From Alphaproteobacteria bacterium (lineage in GTDB: Bacteria; Pseudomonadota; Alphaproteobacteria; Micropepsales; Micropepsaceae), in the NCBI GenBank assembly GCA_015654715.1, contig JAATGK010000266.1, positions 1-5,694 on the forward strand: a stretch of DNA of 5,694 nucleotides. Reading direction: 5' to 3'. How positions within the stretch are numbered: the first letter of the stretch is position 1; each line of letters begins with the position of its first letter. The notes below the pieces were generated by a model that saw only the letters and a program-made list of their open reading frames with translations, did no database searches and was not told where the DNA came from. The position numbers and the translations under genes were made by a program. Positions 1 through 4,893 of the stretch are shown piece by piece.

Positions 1-846
1 GGCGAAACCCAGATCGAAACCGACCGCCGGCTGATCGGTACGCGGCTGGCCAAGATCCGCGGCGAGATCGAGGGCGTCAAGCGCACCCGCAGTCTCCAGC
101 GCAAGGCCCGCCGCCGGGTGCCGTTCCCGGTCGTCGCCTTGGTCGGTTACACCAACGCCGGCAAATCGACCCTGTTCAACAAGCTGACCGCCGCCAAGGT
201 GTTCGCCAAGAACGTCCTGTTCGCCACCCTCGACCCGACCATGCGCGGCCTCAAGCTGCCGAACGGGACCAAGGTGATCCTGTCCGACACGGTGGGCTTC
301 ATCGCCGACCTGCCGCACGAGCTGGTCGCCGCCTTCCGCGCCACCTTGGAAGAGGTGCTGGAGGCAGACCTGATCGTTCACGTTCGCGATGCGGCGCACC
401 TGGAGTCGGAAGCACAAAAGGTGGACGTTCTTAAAGTGCTAGGCGAGCTGGGGATCGAATTGGGGACAGACCGGCCGTACGTAGAAGTCCTCAACAAGAT
501 CGATCTGCTGGAACCGGAAGTGTCCGATGCGCTGCTCAATGCCCCGCACCGGCCCGGCTTGCCGGTTGCCGTTTCCGCCAAGACCGGCGAGGGCTTGAAC
601 CGGCTTTTGGCCCGGTTTGAGGCCGATCTATCCAATGCCAACATTCAGTTCGGGTTGACCCTGGATGCGGCCGACGGCGGCGCGCTGGCCTGGGTCTACC
701 GCCACGGCCAAGTGCTGGAACGGACCTATGACGACACCACCACCGTCACCCTGACGCTCTCCGCCACGCCCGCCGAACTGGAAAAATTCGCCAACCGCTT
801 CGGCACGAAAATGCTGCTGGAGCAGGGCGATGAAGAGGACTCTTAA
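1..846 (+). CDS. hflX: HflX, ribosome-associated GTPase (5' end missing)
   Basis: HflX is a GTPase of the TRAFAC/Obg-HflX superfamily that binds the 50S subunit and splits stalled or stress-inactivated 70S ribosomes. The visible 281 residues begin in the HflX-family signature (GETQIETDRR, visible residues 1-10; a preceding Gly-Pro is expected outside the window) and a basic helical linker to about residue 40. The G domain follows: G1/P-loop GYTNAGKST (49-57), G2 ATLDPT (75-80), G3 DTVGF (96-100), G4 NKID (165-168) and G5 SAK (192-194). A C-terminal domain runs to the TAA stop. Family members are usually about 400-450 residues, so roughly 150 N-terminal residues lie upstream. All GTP-binding motifs are intact. 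In alphaproteobacteria hflX commonly follows hfq and neighbours mazG, and mazG is indeed next here, though convergent. Identification is firm; the true start is not visible. Confidence 0.97.
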   Translation, partial: GETQIETDRRLIGTRLAKIRGEIEGVKRTRSLQRKARRRVPFPVVALVGYTNAGKSTLFNKLTAAKVFAKNVLFATLDPTMRGLKLPNGTKVILSDTVGFIADLPHELVAAFRATLEEVLEADLIVHVRDAAHLESEAQKVDVLKVLGELGIELGTDRPYVEVLNKIDLLEPEVSDALLNAPHRPGLPVAVSAKTGEGLNRLLARFEADLSNANIQFGLTLDAADGGALAWVYRHGQVLERTYDDTTTVTLTLSATPAELEKFANRFGTKMLLEQGDEEDS

Positions 847-900
847 CCTCCCCCTTGCGGGGAGGTCGAAGCGCGAAGCGCTTCGGGTGGGGGGCGGTAC
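844..900 (+). repeat. Double-hairpin palindromic repeat, copy 1
   Basis: The repeat begins at the hflX TAA stop. Hairpin 1 pairs ACCTCCCC (846-853) with GGGGAGGT (859-866) over a 5-nt loop. Hairpin 2 pairs CGAAGCG (867-873) with CGCTTCG (879-885) over a 5-nt loop. A G-rich tail (886-894) follows. A second copy in inverted orientation ends at 1195. The first 26 nt, counting from the AA of TAA, are identical between copies, and hairpin 2 differs by compensating base changes. It resembles the REP/palindromic-unit class found between genes. With no T-run after it, it is not a classical intrinsic terminator, but it may protect the hflX mRNA 3' end or aid termination. The right boundary is approximate. 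Confidence 0.85.
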
Positions 901-1168
901 TAACCCAAGATGGTGTGAATGTGGAAGACGCCACCCGCCATCAAATCGATTCCACCAAGCCCAATTGCCAAATAGACCGCGATCATTCCCCAGAACATCG
1001 ATGGCCGATCACTTCGATCGATCCCACCCCGGACACATACGGAATGTAGCCATCGCGAAGCGCATCCCGCAGGTTCCAGAGCCCGGCGATGAGCAACAGA
1101 AGTCCGAATATGATCTTGGCGTTATCGCCTGTCGTTAACGTTATACCCCCACCCGAAATGCTGCCCAT
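900..1168 (-). pseudogene. Small two-helix membrane protein gene, apparently frameshifted
   Basis: Two leftward frames together look like one small membrane protein. The first starts at ATG 1168-1166 and stops at 983 (61 codons plus stop). It carries a hydrophobic segment (KIIFGLLLLIAGLW) followed by NLRDALRDGYIPYV. The second, one frame away, carries DRSDRPSMFWGMIAVYLAIG and a tail ending FHIHTILG, stopping with TAG at 902-900. Adding one G (plus strand) in the run near 1031 fuses them into an 89-residue protein with helices at about 18-31 and 59-80 joined by a short polar loop (SRGGIDRSDRPS). I do not recognise the family. It lies 24 nt downstream of mazG on the same strand, so it could be co-transcribed. 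The start ATG and its GGAGG lie inside repeat copy 2. A sequencing error would restore an intact gene. Alternatively only the 61-residue form is made. Confidence 0.55.
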
Positions 1169-1195
1169 TTCGACCTCCCCGCAAGGGGGAGGTTA
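1141..1195 (-). repeat. Double-hairpin palindromic repeat, copy 2 (inverted)
   Basis: This is the inverted partner of the copy at 844-900, starting (read leftward) at the mazG TAA stop (1195-1193). In plus-strand coordinates hairpin 1 pairs 1173-1180 with 1186-1193 (8 bp). Hairpin 2 pairs CGAAATG (1154-1160) with CATTTCG (1166-1172), 7 bp. The G-rich tail is the complement of 1146-1153. Relative to copy 1, two adjacent base pairs of hairpin 2 changed on both arms (GC/GC to AT/AT), so the stem is kept. The minus strand of hairpin 1 contains GGAGGT, 4 nt before an ATG, so this copy may also serve as a ribosome binding site for the small membrane ORF. Confidence 0.85.
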
Positions 1196-1990
1196 CTCCC
1201 GTTCTTTCTTCTTCGCCTCGCCCCACAGCGCTTCCATCTCGTCCAGACTGGCCTCCTCGCAGGACCGTCCGGCCGCTTTAAGACTGGTTTCGATGTGCCC
1301 GAATCGCCTGACGAATTTGGCATTGGCGGTGCGCAGGGCTTTCTCCGGATCGACCTTCAAATGGCGGGCGAGGTTGGCGACCACGAAGAGCAGATCCCCG
1401 ACTTCCTCTTCCAGTTTTTCCGGCCCGGCGCCCTCGGCCTGAGCCTCGCAAATCTCATTGGCTTCCTCGGTCAGCTTCTCGACCACCTTCGGGGCACTAT
1501 CCCAATCGAATCCGACCTTTGAAGCGCGCTTTTGAAGCTTCTCGGCACGCATCAATGCGGGCAGGGCGCGGGGCACGTCGTCGAGGATGGAGGCGTGTCT
1601 GGCGGCCCGTTCGCGCGCTTTCAGCGCTTCCCAGGCCTCCGTCTGGGCGGCGGCATTCTCGGGCCGCTCGACCTCGGCGAAGATGTGCGGGTGCCGCGCC
1701 ACCATTTTTCCGACCAATGTTGCCACGACGTCCGGAAAGGCAAAGAGCCCGCGTTCCTCGGCCATTCGGGCGTGAAAGACCACCTGGAACAGCAGGTCGC
1801 CGAGTTCTTCCTTCAGGTGCGGAAAGTCGCCGTCTTCGATCGCCGCAGCGACCTCATAGGCTTCCTCGATGGTGTAAGGCGCGATGGTCGCGAAGGTCTG
1901 TTCGCGGTCCCAGGGGCAGCCGGTTTCGGGATCGCGCAAGGAGCGCATCAGCGCCAGCAGGCCGGGAAGATCTTTGGTTGGAATGGTCAT
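1193..1990 (-). CDS. mazG: MazG, nucleoside triphosphate pyrophosphohydrolase
   Basis: MazG hydrolyses (d)NTPs to the NMP and pyrophosphate in the cytoplasm. It cleans the nucleotide pool and, in E. coli, is linked to lowering ppGpp under stress. The product has 265 residues, matching the usual two-domain length of about 260. Domain 1 has EEAYE (42-46) and EELGDLL (61-67). Domain 2 has EEANE (175-179) and EEVGDLL (195-201), the paired ExxE...ExxD metal-binding pattern of all-alpha NTP pyrophosphatases, followed by KFVRRF (225-230). The ATG at 1990-1988 is chosen because the family-like sequence starts there (MTIPTKDLPGLLALM). An in-frame ATG at 2071 would add 27 residues of unfamiliar sequence. 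No clear Shine-Dalgarno precedes the chosen start. The stop abuts palindromic repeat copy 2, and a small membrane ORF follows 24 nt later. Both catalytic sites look intact. Confidence 0.95.
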   Translation of the reverse strand: MTIPTKDLPGLLALMRSLRDPETGCPWDREQTFATIAPYTIEEAYEVAAAIEDGDFPHLKEELGDLLFQVVFHARMAEERGLFAFPDVVATLVGKMVARHPHIFAEVERPENAAAQTEAWEALKARERAARHASILDDVPRALPALMRAEKLQKRASKVGFDWDSAPKVVEKLTEEANEICEAQAEGAGPEKLEEEVGDLLFVVANLARHLKVDPEKALRTANAKFVRRFGHIETSLKAAGRSCEEASLDEMEALWGEAKKKERE

Positions 1991-2072
1991 GCCAGGGTTT
2001 TGCGGCGAAGCCCGGCGGCGGGCAAGGCTTGGCGGAAGATACCCAACGATTTTCCAGCATCCGGCCCTCATG

Positions 2073-2098
2073 GGTTATTCGTATAAGATATATTATGG
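2073..2098 (-). promoter_or_regulatory. AT-rich tract, probable mazG promoter region
   Basis: This short tract is strikingly AT-rich within GC-rich surroundings, in the divergent gap between mazG and the 71-aa gene. Read leftward it offers CATAAT (plus-strand 2092-2097) as a -10-like hexamer, but I see no convincing -35 at the right distance. Initiation there would give a leader of roughly 95 nt before the mazG ATG. That leader includes a small GC hairpin (GCCCG 2010-2014 with CGGGC 2019-2023). The assignment rests mainly on composition and location. Confidence 0.3.
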
Positions 2099-2136
2099 GA
2101 AATACGACATACCAGCTATGCAGGCCCGATTTAACC

Positions 2137-2165
2137 TAAGCTTGCGATGATAGGCGTTGTATAAT
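2137..2165 (+). promoter_or_regulatory. Sigma-70-type promoter of the 71-aa gene
   Basis: A perfect TATAAT -10 box lies at 2160-2165, 29 nt before the ATG at 2195. With a 17-nt spacer the -35 would be TAAGCT (2137-2142), a poor match. TTGCGA (2142-2147) looks better but is only 12 nt away. Initiation near 2172 would give a 5' leader of about 20-25 nt. A consensus -10 is uncommon in such GC-rich DNA and suggests solid expression. Confidence 0.6.
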
Positions 2166-2183
2166 GACTCTCAGCTTGAACGC

Positions 2184-2188
2184 AGGAG
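2184..2188 (+). promoter_or_regulatory. Shine-Dalgarno of the 71-aa gene
   Basis: AGGAG lies 6 nt before the ATG at 2195-2197, an ideal spacing. It fixes the start of the short downstream gene and is a main reason for calling that gene real. Confidence 0.75.
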
Positions 2189-2194
2189 TACCTA

Positions 2195-2410
2195 ATGCCC
2201 AAGAAACCCACCAATAGCGAAACCCCGGTCGAGCCCGAGCTACCCGTCGCCGAACATCTGCACGACGAGACCAAACGGCCGTTGAAGGCCCCGATCGGCG
2301 GCGTCCCGCCGAATATCGCCAACCAGTTTCCTGGCAAAGGCGGCGGCAAGAACTTCGGTGGCCAGAACTCGGCGAACAAGGGCCGAAACTTCAGGCACCA
2401 AGGCCGGTAA
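2195..2410 (+). CDS. Small Pro/Gly/Asn/Lys-rich protein, unknown function
   Basis: This is a 71-residue protein of a family I do not recognise. It has no signal peptide, membrane helix or cysteine, and is probably largely disordered. The first half (1-26) is Pro/Glu-rich and acidic (SETPVEPELPVAEHLHDE). A middle segment reads KAPIGGVPPNIANQFPGK (31-48). The tail (47-71) is strongly basic and Gly/Asn-rich, with repeated GGK, NF, GR and QG steps and ending RHQGR. Its only aromatics are Phe 45, 54 and 66. The tail resembles nucleic-acid-binding low-complexity tails, so RNA or DNA binding is a reasonable inference but unproven. A TATAAT promoter, a well-spaced AGGAG and an intrinsic terminator 20 nt after the TAA make it a self-contained transcription unit of about 280 nt. 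It runs divergently from mazG and convergently with the PAP2 gene. Confidence 0.78.
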   Translation: MPKKPTNSETPVEPELPVAEHLHDETKRPLKAPIGGVPPNIANQFPGKGGGKNFGGQNSANKGRNFRHQGR

Positions 2411-2429
2411 CTTCGCCCTTTATCCCACA

Positions 2430-2453
2430 CCGTCATGGCCGGCTGACGGTTTT
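2430..2453 (+). terminator. Intrinsic terminator of the 71-aa gene
   Basis: CCGTCA (2430-2435) pairs with TGACGG (2444-2449) around an 8-nt loop, followed directly by TTTT (2450-2453). It begins 20 nt after the stop of the 71-aa gene, in the right orientation for it. The stem is short (6 bp) but perfect. Confidence 0.7.
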
Positions 2454-2654
2454 GGAACGGTTATTTCGTCGCCCTGCCCGCGGATTTGCGATCCGTTCTT
2501 AGCCGAAAGGCCGGGAACCGGGCAGGGTGCACGCCCCTATCCTATTAGTTTTGCAGCATAATTTTGCGCGTCTGCGACAAACCGTGCGGTTGCGGAAAAC
2601 TCCCTTGAAGAATGCGGGAGGTATCCCCATCTGGGCTATATCCCAATATTTGAA
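2454..2654. other. Gene-free stretch between convergent units, with an inverted repeat
   Basis: About 200 bp lies between the terminator of the 71-aa gene and the stop of the PAP2 gene. I find no credible coding frame. The left part holds the long inverted repeat described separately (2470-2529). The rest (2530-2654) has lower GC, and I see no T-run-followed hairpin there that would terminate the leftward PAP2 operon. Confidence 0.6.
2470..2529. repeat. Long inverted repeat enclosing hairpins, possible structured RNA or terminator
   Basis: CCCTGCCCG (2472-2480) is perfectly complementary to CGGGCAGGG (2519-2527). One G-U and one C-G pair extend it to 11 bp (2470-2480 with 2519-2529). Inside are a 5-bp hairpin CGGAT (2481-2485)/ATCCG (2491-2495) with a TTGCG loop, stacked directly on the outer stem, and a small GCC-GAAA-GGC tetraloop hairpin (2502-2511). 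This is a three-way-junction layout. The strand is undetermined because the inverted repeat folds on both. It lies between convergent genes, so a bidirectional 3'-end structure is the plainest explanation. It matches no riboswitch or standard RNA I know. Confidence 0.5.
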
Positions 2655-3293
2655 TCAGGACGCTCGCGACCGTTCGTGCGCGAACCAGACTTCGCCCGCC
2701 AGCAAGCCGGCTGAGACCCCGACAAAGGTCCCGGCCAGAATATCGCTGACAAAATGCCAGCCCCCGGCGATCAACAGGCCGGCCGCCAGCGCCAGGGCCG
2801 CGGCGAATGGCAGGATGCTCTTCGGGTAGTGGCGCATCAGCACGCCGGCGAAAGCGCCCGCCAAGGCCATGTGACCGGAGGGAAAGCTGCTATCGGCCGT
2901 ACCCTGAAGGAAGTGGGCGCTGTGCGGTAAGCCGGCCAGAACTTGCCAGGGTGCCGGAACGCCGAACAGGACCTTCAGGACGCTCGCATTGACGGCATAA
3001 ACGCAGATCGAGCTCACACAAGCTGCGGCTACGGCTTTGCCGAGTGGTGAAAGGGTCCCCCGCAGCATGCGGGCGATCACCAGGACCAGAAATACCGTCG
3101 CTTCGAGCGAAAGAATAACGACGCTGCCCAAGCCATCTCCCAGTCTGGCGATACGGGGGGAGAATGGCGTAAGCGCGGCCATCACCTGCAGATCGACGTG
3201 TTTGAACGCGAATGCCACCAGGATCGCCGTCGCCAGCATGACCGCGAACCAGATACGGGCCGCTTTGACTCGTGGTTCGGTCATGGCCAGCAC
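2655..3293 (-). CDS. PAP2-family membrane phosphatase, divergent active site
   Basis: PAP2 phosphatases are integral membrane enzymes that remove phosphate from lipid phosphates such as phosphatidic acid, undecaprenyl diphosphate or lipid A. The 212-residue product has about six hydrophobic helices. C2 is intact as SSFPSGH (PSGH at 138-141). C3 keeps the H-x3-D pair in GGWHFVSDILAG (H180, D184). C1 (K-x6-R-P) reads KVLFGVPAP (107-115), with Ala in place of Arg. The Ser-Arg opening of C3 is Leu-Leu (173-174). Two phosphate-binding arginines are therefore absent, so activity and substrate are uncertain. I chose GTG at 3293 because GGAGG lies 7 nt upstream. TTG at 3299 touches that site, and ATG at 3284 is 16 nt from it. 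The gene starts 2 nt after the metallo-hydrolase stop, so it is the last gene of the leftward operon. Confidence 0.88.
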   Translation of the reverse strand: MLAMTEPRVKAARIWFAVMLATAILVAFAFKHVDLQVMAALTPFSPRIARLGDGLGSVVILSLEATVFLVLVIARMLRGTLSPLGKAVAAACVSSICVYAVNASVLKVLFGVPAPWQVLAGLPHSAHFLQGTADSSFPSGHMALAGAFAGVLMRHYPKSILPFAAALALAAGLLIAGGWHFVSDILAGTFVGVSAGLLAGEVWFAHERSRAS

Positions 3294-3295
3294 GG

Positions 3296-4117
3296 TCAAA
3301 CCTCCGCTAGCACGGTCAGACCGTCGTAAGCCGGTTCTATCCCCGCCGGAAGGCTGGCCTTCAGCACTTCATAATCGAGGTCCTGGTGCAGATTGGTCAG
3401 CACCGCGTGCCGTGGTTTCAGCCGCGCAATCCATTCCAGTGCCAGCGCCACATGGGCGTGGCTCGGGTGCGGCTTGTGGCGCAGCGCGTCGACGATCCAG
3501 ACCTCGGTGCCTGCTAGCGCCGCAAACGCCGCCTCGTCGAGCTTGTTGACGTCCGGCGAATAGGCCACCGGCCCGCAGCGGAAGCCGAGCGAGCGAATGG
3601 AACCGTGCTGCTGCCCGAACGCCTGAACCGGAAGAGGGCCCCCTGCCCCGGCGATCTCGAACGGTGCGAACGGCTCGGGGATGATGTTGAGATTGCAGAT
3701 CGGCGGATAGCCGCTGCCCTTCGGCTGGGTGAAGCAATAGCCGAAACGGATCATCAAGGTCTTGGCGGTTTCCGCATCAGCCCAAACCTCGACGCGCTTC
3801 TTGGCGTAATGCGCAATCTGGCGCAGGTCGTCGAAGCCGTGGATCTGGTCGGCGTGGTCGTGGGTGATGAGGACCGCGTCCACATTTGCCACCCGCGCCT
3901 TAAGAAGCTGGGTGCGCAGGTCCGGCGCGGTATCGACCAATACGCGGGTGACGCCCGCCGCGCTGCGCCGTTCGATCAGCACCGAACAGCGGGTGCGGTA
4001 GTTTTTCGGATTGTTCGGATCGCACTTGCCCCAGTCGCCGGCAAGGTCCGCTCCGCCCAGACGCGGCACACCGGCCGAGGAACCGCAGCCGAGCACCGTG
4101 AGCACGATCTCGCTCAT
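3296..4117 (-). CDS. PhnP-like metallo-beta-lactamase-fold hydrolase
   Basis: This is a 273-residue cytoplasmic metallo-hydrolase of the PhnP/COG1235 group, related to cyclic phosphodiesterases and RNase Z-type enzymes. The N-terminal GCGSSAGVPRLG (10-21) and KCDPNNPKNYRTRCS (31-45) are typical of the alphaproteobacterial branch. The metal-binding loop is THDHADQIHG (85-94; H86, H88, D90). Further likely ligands are H171 (QQHG), D189 (YSPD), H222 (SHAH) and H244 (TNLHQDLDY). The set appears complete. E. coli PhnP opens 5-phosphoribosyl 1,2-cyclic phosphate in phosphonate breakdown. No phn genes are seen here, so I do not assign that role; phosphodiester hydrolysis is the safe call. The ATG at 4117-4115 overlaps the tatD stop (ATGA), and its own TGA precedes the PAP2 start by 2 nt, so it sits in the middle of a coupled operon. 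Confidence 0.92.
   Translation of the reverse strand: MSEIVLTVLGCGSSAGVPRLGGADLAGDWGKCDPNNPKNYRTRCSVLIERRSAAGVTRVLVDTAPDLRTQLLKARVANVDAVLITHDHADQIHGFDDLRQIAHYAKKRVEVWADAETAKTLMIRFGYCFTQPKGSGYPPICNLNIIPEPFAPFEIAGAGGPLPVQAFGQQHGSIRSLGFRCGPVAYSPDVNKLDEAAFAALAGTEVWIVDALRHKPHPSHAHVALALEWIARLKPRHAVLTNLHQDLDYEVLKASLPAGIEPAYDGLTVLAEV
3301..3305 (-). promoter_or_regulatory. Shine-Dalgarno deciding the PAP2 gene start
   Basis: Read leftward this is GGAGG, located within the last codons of the upstream metallo-hydrolase gene and 7 nt before the GTG at 3293-3291. The spacing favours that GTG over the TTG at 3299 and the ATG at 3284. Confidence 0.6.
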
Positions 4118-4893
4118 ACCAGCACCGCCTTGGTGAACAGGCGGAAGAAGTTTGCGGTCGTGGCGGTCGCAATCGCGTCGGGCGAAACGCTTTTCAGCGT
4201 CGCCAGCATCGCGGCGGTGTGGGCCACAAAAGACGGTTCGTTGCGTTTGCCCCGGTGCGGGATCGGCGCCAGATACGGCGAATCGGTTTCGACCAGCAGC
4301 CGGTTCAGTGGCACTTCGCGGAAGATGTCGCGCACCGCGTCCGCGTTCTTGAAGGTAATGATGCCCGACGCCGAAACATAAAGTCCCAGACGCAACCCCG
4401 CCTCGGCCAGTTTGGCGCTGCCGGAGAAGCAATGCAGCACACCGGTAAACGGCGCCTTCTTCATCTTCTCGTCCAGCATGGCGATGGTATCGGCTTCGGC
4501 GTCGCGGGTGTGAATGATCAACGGCAGCCGGGTTTCCTGCGCGGCATCGATATGGACCAGGAAATTGGTCGCTTGCGCCGCCTGCGACGGGGTCGGGTAG
4601 TGATAGTCGAGCCCGGTTTCGCCGATGCCGATCACTTTGGGACGTTTGGTGTGTTCGACCAAGGCGGCATCGTCGGTCAGCGGCTCGAGTTCGGCGGCAT
4701 CGGGATGCACCCCGACCGAACACCAGACGTTGGAGAAGCGTTCCGCCACCGCCAGCGTCTGCGGGAAGGTGGCAAGCTTGGTGCCGATGGTGACGCAAGC
4801 GCCGACGCCTGCCGCATGGGCGCGTTCGATCGGGGCGTCGCCTTCGGCGATGTAACTGTCGTATTCGAGGTGGCAATGACTGTCGACGAGCAT
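4114..4893 (-). CDS. tatD: TatD-family metal-dependent deoxyribonuclease/hydrolase
   Basis: TatD proteins are TIM-barrel metallo-hydrolases of the amidohydrolase superfamily. E. coli TatD has 3'-5' DNase/exonuclease activity linked to DNA repair. The 259 residues match the usual 255-265 length. All metal-site motifs are visible: DSHCHLE (4-10; H6, H8), GVHP (61-64), GETGLDYHY (91-99; E92), IIHTRDA (126-132; H128), HCFSG (154-158) and ETDSPYLAP (202-210; D204). The start at ATG 4893-4891 places the HxH motif at its usual N-terminal position. The frame is open further upstream, but only over holB sequence. The ATG shares one base with the holB stop (TGATG), and the stop overlaps the next start (ATGA). 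The paralogues YcfH and YjjV share the fold. The holB-adjacent copy is often the YcfH-like one, so the symbol is family-level. Confidence 0.95.
   Translation of the reverse strand: MLVDSHCHLEYDSYIAEGDAPIERAHAAGVGACVTIGTKLATFPQTLAVAERFSNVWCSVGVHPDAAELEPLTDDAALVEHTKRPKVIGIGETGLDYHYPTPSQAAQATNFLVHIDAAQETRLPLIIHTRDAEADTIAMLDEKMKKAPFTGVLHCFSGSAKLAEAGLRLGLYVSASGIITFKNADAVRDIFREVPLNRLLVETDSPYLAPIPHRGKRNEPSFVAHTAAMLATLKSVSPDAIATATTANFFRLFTKAVLV

Noticed and set aside
1020..1045. Programmed -1 frameshift joining the two small membrane frames
   Set aside because: The overlap has no heptameric slippery sequence (X XXY YYZ) and no obvious stimulatory structure. A simple one-base deletion explains it more economically.
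844..1195. Reading the inverted repeats plus the small gene as a transposon or MITE with terminal inverted repeats
   Set aside because: There is no transposase and no visible target-site duplication, and each repeat is itself a double hairpin rather than a simple end. Two independent REP-like insertions fit better.
1519..2139. Rightward open frames opposite mazG (1519-2139, 1532-2086)
   Set aside because: They are antisense to an intact MazG with both metal-binding motif pairs. The products are low-complexity and Arg-rich, with no ribosome binding site.
2470..2529. Small SRP RNA, tRNA or a known riboswitch in the structured intergenic element
   Set aside because: The SRP core with its GGAA-type loop and AGCAGCC side is absent, as are a T-arm and CCA end, and none of the riboswitch core motifs I know are present. 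No aptamer would sit sensibly upstream of a gene here, because both flanking genes converge on it.
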